A stretch of DNA of 10,024 bases, from assembly GCA_900543885.1 (NCBI GenBank), contig UQTA01000094.1, forward strand, positions 1 through 10,024. The letters run 5' to 3'. A program made the position numbers and the translations under genes. Positions 1-6,744 of this stretch are shown here, one piece after another (positions within the stretch are counted from its first letter, which is position 1; each line of letters starts with the position of its first letter). The DNA is from an uncultured Clostridium sp. (GTDB lineage: Bacteria; Bacillota; Clostridia; Lachnospirales; Lachnospiraceae). The notes below the pieces were generated by a model, which saw only the letters and a program-made list of their open reading frames with translations, was not told the origin of the DNA and made no database searches.

Positions 1-935
1 GCTATTTCAACCAAAACAAAATCAGGAACCGGGAGGTCTCGAATGCCTTTCCTGCTTTGTGTGTCGAGTCGCTGTTTTGTGCTGCTGCCTTTTTCAAGTC
101 CGGATATGTCTATGGGCCGTCCCGCCTGCGCAGTAACATGGAGCATCTTCTTATTATAATCCACATCCCGATAACGCAGAGCGATCAATTCGCTGATCCG
201 GCATCCGGTTGTACAGGCGATAAGGAGCGGGAGGTACAGACCAGGGTATTTGTTTTTTGCTATCAAAAGCATCTGGCCTGCCTGCTCTGATGTAAGTGCG
301 TATTTTCTTTTTTTGCTTTGATGACCGCAGCCATTTTGTTCATTCGCAGCTGCGGCTCTTTCATTCGCTTCTTTTTTGGATACCTGCTTTCGCTTTATGG
401 AAATTGCGCTTGTAGCAGGATTTTTGTTAATCAGAACGTGTTTTTTGGCATACTTGAAGGAAGAGCCAAAGACTCCGTAAGCCGGTGATAAAAGCCCCGG
501 CGTCATGGAATCCAGAATCTTTAAGAGATCATCACTGGTTACTACATCCATCGTCCTCCCTTTTATTATGGGCAAAATATAATTTTGTATGATGTTCCGG
601 TAACACACAAAGGTGCCATATTTAATCTTCCGTACCTTTACCATATGTTCATTCAGCCAGTAATCATAAAAATTTTCTGCCAGAATCTGACTTGCGATGT
701 ATTCCTTTCTTGCCAGTTGTCCTATGATTTCATTCTTTTTGTCCTGCGCGTCTCTTTGTGTCTCGAAGCTGCCTATCTGCTTTGGGAGAACGGTTCCGTC
801 AGAAAATGTAAGCGAAAAACGGATGACATATTTCCCATGATCCGATGTTATGCTATCGCGAAACTTCCACTCCACAATAGGCCCTCTTGCGATAATATCC
901 TGCATGCTGGCTTTCAATGATATCTGTTTGCTCAT
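1..935 (-). CDS. Tyrosine recombinase/integrase (C-terminus outside window)
   Basis: The frame is open without a stop from the ATG at 935-933 to the window edge, giving 311 residues. Residues 1-75 or so are a beta-rich arm-type DNA-binding region. A helical core-binding domain follows (motifs FYDYWLNEHM, YGVFGSSFKYAKK, LINKNPAT), then the start of the catalytic domain (YALTSEQAGQMLLIAKNKY, LLIACTTGCRISELIALRYR). Arg246 in TTGCRIS is the expected first catalytic arginine, and the SRKGIRDLPVP stretch fits the beta-hairpin after the catalytic lysine. The HxxR motif and tyrosine nucleophile lie beyond position 1 and cannot be checked. A lysine-rich linker with a run of alanines separates the core-binding and catalytic domains. 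The start overlaps the TGA of the upstream recombinase as ATGA, with a purine-rich site (AAGGAAAGGG) upstream, so translation is probably coupled. An in-frame ATG at 551 also follows a good GGGAGG, but starting there would lose the arm and half the core-binding domain, so I prefer 935. It likely integrates or excises the element that carries it. Confidence 0.85.
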   Translation of the reverse strand, partial: MSKQISLKASMQDIIARGPIVEWKFRDSITSDHGKYVIRFSLTFSDGTVLPKQIGSFETQRDAQDKKNEIIGQLARKEYIASQILAENFYDYWLNEHMVKVRKIKYGTFVCYRNIIQNYILPIIKGRTMDVVTSDDLLKILDSMTPGLLSPAYGVFGSSFKYAKKHVLINKNPATSAISIKRKQVSKKEANERAAAANEQNGCGHQSKKRKYALTSEQAGQMLLIAKNKYPGLYLPLLIACTTGCRISELIALRYRDVDYNKKMLHVTAQAGRPIDISGLEKGSSTKQRLDTQSRKGIRDLPVPDFVLVEI

Positions 936-2034
936 ACTAAAACACCCTTTCCTTTCTTTGCATAGAGAATTGGGTCGATATGGTGTTCCAGTTCACTGCG
1001 GATTCTGGATTCCGCTTCCATATAAGCAGTATAGACATCAAATGTAGTTCCAATATTGGCATGTCCAAGATATTCTGAAACATGCAACAGGATTTCTTCC
1101 GGATGGTCCTGATTACGCGTACCGTATTCAAACATCATAGTTGCCGCAATATGCCGCAGGTTGTGAGTCGTGACGATTGGAATGCCGGCATCCGCAAAAC
1201 CCGGTCACTTTCCTCGGTTTTCGTTGCTTTTATTTCGATTCCCGTTCTGGAAGTGCGCATTTTTTCACCTGCGTAATCGACGTCTGAGAGACGTACGGCC
1301 TGTCTTCGGATTGTTACCGTCCTCTCTCTCTTATTAAAATCTGTAAAACGGAGTCCCCGGATTTCCCCATACCGGAGCCCGTGCAGCATTAGACAGATTT
1401 CGAAAAAATGGATGGTCTTCCAGCTTGCACGTAACAGTTTTTTTACTTCATCTTCTGTGTAAACCACAAAGTTTTTTAACGGCTACTGAAATTTCCGTGG
1501 TGTAACGTTCTCCATTGGATTTTCTCTGATACGCTCTATAAGCTGCATGTCATTGTAAAAAATACGGAAGAACTTGTATGTCTGTGCCTGCGCAGTGCAG
1601 CAGATATCGCTTGTCGTGGCAATTAACTTATCGATATCCGTCCACGTCACTTTGCTTAACGGTTTTTTTCCGATTTTACCAAGGTTCGGAAGCAGAAAAT
1701 GGTACAGCACATATCTCATGCAAATGCTATAGGAATTGCTTGCTGTAAGCAGGAATACGTTATGATACCAGGTTTTCAATTCTTCCGTAAAAGTCGGAAT
1801 TTTTGCTTCCTGCATCTTCATCTGATCCATCATCTCAGAAAATTTCTGTGAAGCTTCCAGATAAGCCTGCATCGCCTCATCCGGCGTTTCAAACATACGT
1901 GGGTTTGTGACGTATGTAATCTGGAACTCTGGACTCAGCAACTTCTCCGCAAAATGCCATTTCCCGTCATTTTCATCCCAAAATACAGGTGTAATGTTCT
2001 GATTTATGTTTTCCTTGTTCTTTTTATTGTCCAT
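932..2034 (-). pseudogene. Tyrosine recombinase/integrase, broken by an amber codon and a frameshifting deletion
   Basis: This is a second integrase, read from the ATG at 2034 with AGGA just upstream. The first part (2034-1483, 183 codons) is an arm and core-binding region ending ENVTPRKFQ, then a TAG at 1485-1483. The same frame continues directly (PLKNFVVYTEDEVKKLL) to the catalytic domain, with GLRYGEIRGLR carrying the first arginine (codon 1374-1372) and KATKTEESDR carrying the lysine hairpin. Near 1188-1203 the frame changes and coding resumes as ADAGIPIVTTHNLRHIAA. This supplies HxxR (His 1165-1163, Arg 1156-1154), then YLGHANIGTTFDVYTAY with the tyrosine nucleophile at 1033-1031. Family members usually have about 50-70 residues between the lysine hairpin and HxxR; here there are about 15, so the shift reflects an internal deletion and not a single base change. 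All catalytic residues are recognisable, but no single polypeptide contains them. Its TGA overlaps the ATG of the following recombinase. Confidence 0.85.
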
Positions 2035-2060
2035 ATGTGATTTCCTTTAGCGCATAAATC

Positions 2061-2101
2061 ACAAATAGCCATTCCTATTATACCACAGGATGGCTATTTG
2101 T
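2061..2101 (-). promoter_or_regulatory. Recombinase promoter inside a 12-bp perfect inverted repeat
   Basis: ACAAATAGCCAT (2061-2072) and ATGGCTATTTGT (2090-2101) are perfect inverted arms with a 17-base spacer. On the minus strand the spacer contains TATAAT (2082-2077) preceded by TG plus one base, an extended -10 element. I see no convincing -35. The recombinase ATG at 2034 lies about 40 bases downstream. The arms could be an operator for a dimeric repressor, a recombinase or excisionase binding site, or an RNA hairpin that forms only on transcripts coming from further upstream. The sequence alone does not decide among these. Confidence 0.5.
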
Positions 2102-2134
2102 TGATACTCAGCTTACCAATTGTCTCCTGTTCCC

Positions 2135-2239
2135 CTATTTGCCTGAAAGCCACATATCGAATCCTTCCTTCGGAATACGATACATACTTCCGACCCTTAA
2201 TACGGGGAACGGGCGCCCTTCCTTATATACTTTTCCCAT
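2135..2239 (-). pseudogene. Excisionase-like (MerR-type winged helix) protein, C-terminal part only
   Basis: The 34 codons from ATG 2239 to TAG 2135 read MGKVYKEGRPFPVLRVGSM then YRIPKEGFDMWLSGK. The FPVLRVG-x-x-YRIPKE-x-F-x-x-WL pattern is the wing and last helix of excisionase/helix-turn-helix proteins encoded beside integrases. Such proteins are normally 60-70 residues and begin with an LT-x-E-E-A-A type helix followed by a recognition helix; neither is visible here. The frame remains open further upstream (DILVEEDNHTDLVLRQG), but that part does not resemble the family and overlaps the end of the preceding gene. A strong site, GGAAGGAG, lies seven bases before the ATG, so the short peptide might be translated. 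It sits directly upstream of the recombinase promoter, the usual place for xis. I infer an N-terminally eroded excisionase; a very short functional regulator cannot be excluded. Confidence 0.45.
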
Positions 2240-2288
2240 ACTTGTTCTCCTTCCTGCCGCACCTTGGCGTAACACCAAGTCGGTATGA

Positions 2289-3308
2289 TTATCTTCCTCT
2301 ACCAGTATGTCTTTTCTTCTGCTTCTTTTTGGTATCAAATTCTGCTTCCGAATCTTTCTCCATTTTAGGATTTTCCTTTTCCTCCGGATGCTTCTCATAA
2401 TATACTTCCAGCAAATCCTTAAAGTATGGTTCCACCATTTCCTCCGCTTTAAGTACAGAACAGCTTTTATCTGCATCGGTATAAGGCTTCTCGGCGGCCT
2501 GCGTAATTTCATACATGAAATCGTTTAGGTAAGCTCCATACCGTTCAAGCGGACCAGCACCATAGTAATCTCCATACTCATCTTGTTCAAGAAAACTGGC
2601 TTCTTCGAAGTTTTCATAAAGTTTACTTTCAAATTCATCGTTTTTAAATTCGTCCGAAAAGGTTGTATCTTCTATTTCTGGAATACAGTCTACAATTTCT
2701 TTTGAAAACTTCGCTGCCATAATCGATTTAATATAGTTTGTATCTATTGGCGGTTGTATCCCTTTAATTCTTCTAATTTTGTCGGAGTTCAGCTCATTGT
2801 ATCCGTTGCCCATTGCTATGTTTTTATAAGGTGCCGCCTCGCACCATTTAGCCAGGATTGGAGCAAACTGTTCAATGTCACTATTATCTGAAAATTCGAT
2901 GTTATCAAAGACTAACATCAGCTCATTAGATGATTTATGAGTGACCGTATACAGAGTGCCGTCTTCACCTAAGCAAATATCTTTTTCTATAAATGGCTCG
3001 TCACGAAAATCTTCGTTCAATTTACCCGCATCATAATGCTTAGCAAGATCTTCCAAGATGCCAAAATTTCGGATTTCCGCAATATCGCCGGATTCGTCTA
3101 TGATAATGTCGTCGCAATCATCGCCGCTCATACTATAGCATGTTTCTCCGGTATCTGGATTCTCAAAGGCATAATAGCCAAAACTATCTCCTAAAAGTTC
3201 ATTACAATAATAATTACGATTGATATACTCGCCAACTATATTGTTTAAATAGTCATATAACTTATCATCTTCTAAACACCCTTCCAACGGAATTTCCTCT
3301 CCTGGCAC
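2289..3308 (-). CDS. Uncharacterised acidic protein, probably 5'-truncated
   Basis: An open frame of 339 residues starts at a GTG (3308-3306) immediately preceded by an in-frame TAA. I do not recognise the family. It is strongly acidic through most of its length (for example GDDCDDIIIDESGD near residues 82-95 and SDEFKNDEFESKLYENFEEA near 217-236). It is rich in Tyr and Phe, has no signal peptide or membrane segment, and ends in a basic tail (KKKQKKRHTGRGR). Cysteines are scattered without a metal-binding pattern. The GTG lies at the point where the opposite strand begins to read as an NhaC-like transporter, there is no convincing ribosome binding site, and the next in-frame Met is about 80 codons later. 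I therefore infer that the true N-terminus was lost at the junction. It is the first gene of the minus-strand mobile-element block and ends 50 bases before the excisionase-like ORF. It may be a cargo gene of the element; no function is claimed. Confidence 0.6.
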   Translation of the reverse strand: MPGEEIPLEGCLEDDKLYDYLNNIVGEYINRNYYCNELLGDSFGYYAFENPDTGETCYSMSGDDCDDIIIDESGDIAEIRNFGILEDLAKHYDAGKLNEDFRDEPFIEKDICLGEDGTLYTVTHKSSNELMLVFDNIEFSDNSDIEQFAPILAKWCEAAPYKNIAMGNGYNELNSDKIRRIKGIQPPIDTNYIKSIMAAKFSKEIVDCIPEIEDTTFSDEFKNDEFESKLYENFEEASFLEQDEYGDYYGAGPLERYGAYLNDFMYEITQAAEKPYTDADKSCSVLKAEEMVEPYFKDLLEVYYEKHPEEKENPKMEKDSEAEFDTKKKQKKRHTGRGR

Positions 3309-3616
3309 TTATTGTAAGCCTCAGTGGAACGACAAACTTCAGTATTATTTTTACCGGCGAGACTATGGGCAAGATCTATTCCGAAAAGAAGATCAATCCT
3401 CTGAAGCTGTCCGCCGCAATGTCTGTGGGATGTTTGCTCTTCTGCCTTGTTATTCCGTGGCACGCCAACTCTATCCCGCCGGCAACGTATCTTGGTATTG
3501 AAGTAATCGACGTGATGAGATATATGTACGTGCCGTGGGTATTCCTTGGCGTTTATATTGTCAATGCATTTCTTGAAAGCAAGCGCAGCGGAAAAAAGGC
3601 TGAAGAGACAACGTAA
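3297..3616 (+). pseudogene. NhaC-like Na+/H+ antiporter, 3' remnant
   Basis: The plus-strand frame ending at TAA 3614-3616 reads LLALIVSLSGTTNFSIIF, then TGETMGKIYSEKKINPLKL, a short hydrophobic segment ending in CLLFCLVIPWHAN, then PATYLGIEVIDVMRYMYVPW and a last hydrophobic helix. This matches the C-terminal layout of NhaC-family antiporters: a TTN-x-x-I-I-F-x-GE-x-M loop, a NPLxLS motif, an IPW motif after a helix, then a GV-x-x-x-x-Y-x-P terminal segment. A full NhaC protein is about 450-500 residues and only about 105 are left. Upstream of about 3297 the sequence belongs to the opposite-strand acidic gene, so the 5' part was removed or separated by the mobile element. ATG 3365 is the first in-frame Met but has no clear ribosome binding site. 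The next gene starts 15 bases later, so the two were probably one ion-transport operon. Confidence 0.6.
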
Positions 3617-3631
3617 AAAGAGGTAGAAAAG

Positions 3632-5002
3632 ATGACTTGGATGCATTATATGGGATCCGCTCTGGTTATTTTATTGATTATCGGCATCGGAATCTATTCA
3701 GGAAAGCATGTTGGCACTTCATCCAATAGTAACAAAGGCCGCAGGGCCACAACCGGACTGGTTACGGGGGCTTTGCTGGGAACACTGGTTGGAGGCTCTT
3801 CCACAATAGGAACGGCGCAGCTGGCCTATACCTATGGATTTTCAGCATGGTGGTTTACACTGGGCGGCGGAATCGGGTTACTTGCTTTGGGTACAGTATT
3901 TGCAAAACCCCTGTATTGCAGCGGAATTACAACATTTTCGGAATTATTTGTAAATGAATATGGAAAACGTACGGGCTTTATATCCGCTTTGCTAAATTCC
4001 ATAGGAATTCTGCTGGCAGTTGTGGCGCAGATTATATCCGGCGTTGCATTGATTACTGCAGTGACATCCTTTACTACAATGGAAGGGACGATTTTAATTA
4101 TTGTTTTAATGCTCTTCTATGCATTTTCCGGCGGTTCTCTGGGTGCGGGATATGTAGGAATTGTGAAAACAGTTCTGATTTTCGGGCTTGTAGTTATCTG
4201 CGGCATGCTGGCAATTACCGATGCCGGTGGATTAGGTGTTTTTTTTAACAACCCTCTTCTGCCCCATGAAACATATTTCAACTTATTTGCCAGAGGCGTA
4301 ACTGTAGATTTGGGAGCAGGACTTTCCCTGTTAGTAGGAGTTTTGACAACACAGAGCTATCTGAGTGCTTTTCTTATGGCGAAATCACTGAAGGTTGCCC
4401 GTGCAGGTGCTCTGTTAGGTGCTTTGCTCTCTGCGATTATAGGCGTCCTCGGAATTTTTATCGGAATGTATATGAAATTAAATTATCCCGACATTGACGC
4501 CAAAATGGCATTGCCTGTTTTTATCATGGAAAAAATCCCTTCGGGCCTTGCGGGAATTATGCTTGGAACTTTACTAATCGTAGTAGTCGGAACAGGAGCG
4601 GGACTGTCAATGGGCGTCACCTCCATATCCTGCCATGATATCTACAAAGAATACATTCATAAACAAGCAAATCCTGAAAGATTGCGGATAGTATCCAGAA
4701 TAACGCAGACGATTATTTTAATAGGGTGTTCCCTGCTGACTTTAGGCAATATGGGAGATTTGATCCTCGGCTGGAGCTTTATGTCCATGGGGCTGCGCGG
4801 TTCTGTAACATTCGTCCCACTGTTTGTTACACTGTTTGTACGGAAAAAAATATCTTCTAAGTATGCAGTCAGCGCAATGGTTGCCGGTGCCTTTTTCACA
4901 TTAATCGGAAAAGGCATACTTCCTTCATATATAGACTCCATTTTTCTTGGGATTATGGCGGCAACCATACTGATTATGATAGGATATTGGTTACCTGATT
5001 AA
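3632..5002 (+). CDS. Sodium:solute symporter family (SSS) transporter
   Basis: This is an intact 456-residue polytopic membrane protein, within the usual 450-550 range for the family, with about 13 hydrophobic segments. It should import an organic solute coupled to sodium; the substrate cannot be told from sequence. Family features include a first helix (residues about 8-25), the glycine-rich GGSSTIGTAQLAYTYGFSAW stretch (about 54-73) typical of the second helix, and FAKPLYCSGITTFSELF with an EYGKRTG loop. Residues about 319-342 have the form VGTGAGLSMGVTSISCHDIY, where related symporters place the conserved Ser/Thr residues near the sodium site and a short (S)xD(I/L)Y ending. The start is ATG 3632 with AGAGG about ten bases upstream. 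It lies 15 bases after the NhaC-like remnant and was probably co-transcribed with it; its present promoter is unclear because the upstream gene has lost its 5' end. A hairpin follows 41 bases after the stop. Confidence 0.85.
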   Translation: MTWMHYMGSALVILLIIGIGIYSGKHVGTSSNSNKGRRATTGLVTGALLGTLVGGSSTIGTAQLAYTYGFSAWWFTLGGGIGLLALGTVFAKPLYCSGITTFSELFVNEYGKRTGFISALLNSIGILLAVVAQIISGVALITAVTSFTTMEGTILIIVLMLFYAFSGGSLGAGYVGIVKTVLIFGLVVICGMLAITDAGGLGVFFNNPLLPHETYFNLFARGVTVDLGAGLSLLVGVLTTQSYLSAFLMAKSLKVARAGALLGALLSAIIGVLGIFIGMYMKLNYPDIDAKMALPVFIMEKIPSGLAGIMLGTLLIVVVGTGAGLSMGVTSISCHDIYKEYIHKQANPERLRIVSRITQTIILIGCSLLTLGNMGDLILGWSFMSMGLRGSVTFVPLFVTLFVRKKISSKYAVSAMVAGAFFTLIGKGILPSYIDSIFLGIMAATILIMIGYWLPD

Positions 5003-5043
5003 AAGACCTACAAAATGTCTTAATAAAGAACAAAGTTACTGTT

Positions 5044-5069
5044 TGGGGGCTGTTAAAAATCAGCCCCCA
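5044..5069 (+). terminator. Hairpin after the symporter gene (possible terminator)
   Basis: TGGGGGCTG (5044-5052) pairs perfectly with CAGCCCCCA (5061-5069) around an 8-base AT-rich loop. Position and strength suit a transcription terminator for the symporter, but no U-tract follows on either strand, so it may terminate weakly or act as a 3' end stabiliser. Confidence 0.45.
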
Positions 5070-5155
5070 GAACATAGGTAAAATCCCCAAGGCAATATCT
5101 ATTCCGTTCTAGTTACTCTCCTACTTCAAATGGTATCCCAGGCATCTATCGAATA

Positions 5156-5201
5156 CTATCGGAGCAGATTTTCTTTCAAATGTGACACAAACTTCCGATA
5201 G
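5156..5201. repeat. Spaced inverted repeat CTATCGGA / TCCGATAG
   Basis: CTATCGGA (5156-5163) and TCCGATAG (5194-5201) are perfect 8-base inverted arms separated by 30 bases. A near copy (CTATCGAATA) precedes the left arm at about 5146. It could be a pair of regulator half-sites or a chance match in AT-rich DNA. Confidence 0.3.
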
Positions 5202-5251
5202 AGTTATACTCTAAAGAATCATGATATACATATGGACACGATTTTTGCATA

Positions 5252-5401
5252 CTATCCCATTGCCCAGCCTACCAGCTTCAGATACGTTTCTATTTCAGTA
5301 TCTTTGTTATTCTGATCTAATTCCAATACTGAATCACAAATACACCAGTTTACAACTTTTTGATTTTTGAAAATAAAAATACAAACTACCACAATGATCA
5401 C
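5252..5401 (-). CDS. Doubtful 49-codon ORF with one membrane segment
   Basis: From GTG 5401 to TAG 5252 the minus strand reads VIIVVVCIFIFKNQKVV, then a polar tail with LELDQNNKDTEIETYLKL, ending VGWAMG. The hydrophobic run followed by a charged tail resembles the end of a membrane protein, and the codons are plausible. There is no good ribosome binding site and no Met start, and an in-frame TGA lies just upstream. It may be the 3' scar of a deleted gene, a small membrane protein, or chance. I do not recognise a family. Confidence 0.15.
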   Translation of the reverse strand: MIIVVVCIFIFKNQKVVNWCICDSVLELDQNNKDTEIETYLKLVGWAMG

Positions 5402-5548
5402 AACCGGACATTTTTCAAATCAAAAACAATTATTCCGTTTCATCTCTCATCACAATATTTGTATTATATTCCCCTTTGTAACTATTGTAAAGTAGGTACT
5501 ATATAGGATTTGGCATCCTGCATATAGCATCTTTAGCATCTCTTTTAT

Positions 5549-5577
5549 TTGACAGGTTTTATCATTTTTGATATGAT
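5549..5577 (+). promoter_or_regulatory. Sigma-A type promoter of the SH3/wall hydrolase gene
   Basis: TTGACA (5549-5554), a 17-base spacer and TATGAT (5572-5577) match the vegetative consensus at 11 of 12 positions with ideal spacing. Transcription should begin near 5584, giving a leader of about 36 bases before the ATG at 5621. No sporulation-type promoter is evident here. Confidence 0.75.
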
Positions 5578-5620
5578 TGTATGTAACAATTTTGTAATAT
5601 TTCGGAGGATGCTACTGCTT

Positions 5621-6571
5621 ATGAAAAAAATAACCCTTTTTCTATCTGCTTTGCTTCTTTCTGCTTCTTTAGTTGTTCCGGCCTTTGCTGCTTCTCCCTA
5701 TGACGGTCTTGCAGTTGCAAATGTAAAAAACGAACCGCTGAACATGAGGACCGGGCCTTCTGCAGATGCTGATATCATCGGAAAATGTTACCGCGGCTGC
5801 GGCGGAACTGTCCTAGAGCGCAAAAACGGCTGGACACGTATCCGCTCTGGCAAACTGGAAGGCTGGCTTAAAGATGACTATCTGTTGTATGGTACAGATA
5901 TAAAACCTCTTGCCCAGGAACTGGGACTTTTATCAGCCAGCGTCACTGCCGTTACATTAAATATACGTGAGGATCCTTCAACGGATGCTGTGATCATAAA
6001 GCAGGCCGCCCAGGGAGAAGCCTTTCCGGTCTCAGACACTTCAGAAGGCTGGATCAAGATCCAGCTTCCGGCTGATACATACGGATATATTTGTGCAGAA
6101 TATGCGAAGATCTCCCCGGTTCCAGGTAAAGCCGTTGATGCAAAAGAAGAGGCGGCTGCTCTTCATTCCGTTGATAAACCCCAGGAAAAACCTGCTTATA
6201 TCATTTCCGCAACAGATGATGAGATCTATCTTCTTGCTGCCTGCACAGCAATGGAAACAGGAGATGGTTCCTACGATGAGCAGCTGGCCGTTGCAAGCTG
6301 CATTATCAATCGTGTCCAGTCAAAGCAATGGGGGCAGAGTATTTCCAGTATCATCTATGCAGATGGGCAGTTTCCCGGTGCACATTCCGGTCTGTTAGAC
6401 AGCTTTCTTTCCCAGGGGCCATCTAAGACTGCTCTTAAGGCCGCCAAAGCTGCCCTTAGTGGTTCCAACAACATCGGGGATTATCTTTACTTCAATTCTG
6501 TCAGACGGATCTCACCTGAAAATTATTCATCCTATAAAATTGTAGGTGACAACTGTTTTTATAAGAAATAA
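5621..6571 (+). CDS. Secreted protein with two SH3b domains and a SleB-like cell wall hydrolase domain
   Basis: The 316-residue product starts at ATG 5621, with GGAGG 12 bases upstream and a consensus promoter before it. An in-frame ATG at 5549 overlaps the promoter -35 and lacks a ribosome site, so it is rejected. Residues 1-23 are a signal peptide (MKK, hydrophobic core, cleavage after AFA). Residues about 30-90 (LNMRTGPSADADIIGKC, WTRIRSGKLEGWL) and 107-165 (LNIREDPSTDAVIIKQ, GWIKIQLPADTYGYI) are bacterial SH3 domains, which bind peptidoglycan. A linker (about 166-195) leads to a Hydrolase_2/SleB-like domain at about 200-316 with AMETGDGSYDEQLAVASCII, NRV, DGQF and a YFNS-x-x-R motif. Glu212 aligns with the conserved acidic residue of this family. 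It probably cleaves wall glycan outside the cell. The vegetative-type promoter argues for a role in wall remodelling and not only in spore germination. It appears to be a single-gene transcription unit ending at a hairpin 57 bases downstream. Confidence 0.85.
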   Translation: MKKITLFLSALLLSASLVVPAFAASPYDGLAVANVKNEPLNMRTGPSADADIIGKCYRGCGGTVLERKNGWTRIRSGKLEGWLKDDYLLYGTDIKPLAQELGLLSASVTAVTLNIREDPSTDAVIIKQAAQGEAFPVSDTSEGWIKIQLPADTYGYICAEYAKISPVPGKAVDAKEEAAALHSVDKPQEKPAYIISATDDEIYLLAACTAMETGDGSYDEQLAVASCIINRVQSKQWGQSISSIIYADGQFPGAHSGLLDSFLSQGPSKTALKAAKAALSGSNNIGDYLYFNSVRRISPENYSSYKIVGDNCFYKK

Positions 6572-6627
6572 ATTACAGGTCATCCATAACATTTTCCTAT
6601 TTCCATCTTCAAATTCATGAACAGAAA

Positions 6628-6652
6628 GGAGCCGCCAGGGGGCGACTCCTTT
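6628..6652 (+). terminator. Terminator hairpin of the wall hydrolase gene, abutting the IS
   Basis: GGAGCCGCC (6628-6636) pairs with GGCGACTCC (6641-6649), with one mismatch and a 4-base loop, followed by only three T residues, the last being the first base of the IS terminal repeat. The U-tract seems to have been cut short by the insertion. Confidence 0.6.
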
Positions 6653-6668
6653 CAGACTGTAGACAAAG
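6652..6668. repeat. IS left terminal inverted repeat
   Basis: TCAGACTGTAGACAAAG is the exact reverse complement of 8239-8255. Matching stops abruptly on both sides, which fixes the element ends to within a base or two. Confidence 0.9.
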
Positions 6669-6688
6669 CCCCGCTTTTGCGGGGTTTT
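6665..6688 (+). terminator. Hairpin terminator at the left end of the IS
   Basis: CCCCGC (6669-6674), a TTTT loop and GCGGGG (6679-6684) form a GC-rich stem extended by A-T pairs (AAA 6665-6667 with TTT 6686-6688, and a G-T pair). TTTTG follows. It lies between the left repeat and the transposase promoter, where it should stop transcripts entering from the flanking gene. Confidence 0.6.
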
Positions 6689-6690
6689 GC

Positions 6691-6737
6691 TATTGTTAGA
6701 ACCGCTTTTCTGATATAATGATATCAGAAAGGGCGGT
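6691..6737 (+). promoter_or_regulatory. Transposase promoter embedded in a long inverted repeat
   Basis: TATAAT (6714-6719) is preceded by TG and one base (extended -10), with a poor -35 (TATTGT at 6691-6696, spacer 17). The -10 lies in an imperfect inverted repeat: arms 6701-6716 (ACCGC...TTCTGATAT) and 6721-6737 (ATATCAGAA...GGCGGT) around an AATG loop, one unpaired base and one mismatch. The right arm contains the GGGCGG ribosome-site region upstream of ATG 6745. A transcript begun here (near 6726) lacks the left arm and leaves that site free; a transcript from further upstream would hide it. Confidence 0.55.
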
Positions 6738-6744
6738 GTTTTTT

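Larger units (their letters stand above)
5070..5548. other. AT-rich intergenic region without a clear gene
   Basis: About 480 bases between the symporter hairpin and the next promoter. No RNA gene or recognisable coding sequence is seen. It contains one spaced inverted repeat (5156-5201), one doubtful minus-strand ORF (5252-5401) and short AGCATC repeats near 5526-5541. It may be eroded DNA from a lost gene. Confidence 0.5.

Noticed and set aside
57..290. Plus-strand ORF of 77 codons
   Set aside because: It is antisense to the catalytic domain of the minus-strand recombinase.
585..920. Plus-strand ORF of 111 codons
   Set aside because: It is antisense to the well-supported arm and core-binding domains of the recombinase on the minus strand, and has no family resemblance.
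1483..1485. Amber codon as a recoded sense codon or suppressor target
   Set aside because: The same gene also carries a frameshifting deletion, so ordinary decay explains both lesions.
3272..3646. Minus-strand ORF of 124 codons across the nhaC junction
   Set aside because: It lies opposite the NhaC-like remnant and the symporter start; its composition looks like antisense translation.
4657..4968. Minus-strand ORF of 103 codons
   Set aside because: It is fully inside the symporter gene on the opposite strand.
5549..5620. Upstream in-frame start (ATG 5549) for the wall hydrolase
   Set aside because: It falls on the promoter -35 and would bury the signal peptide behind 24 residues.
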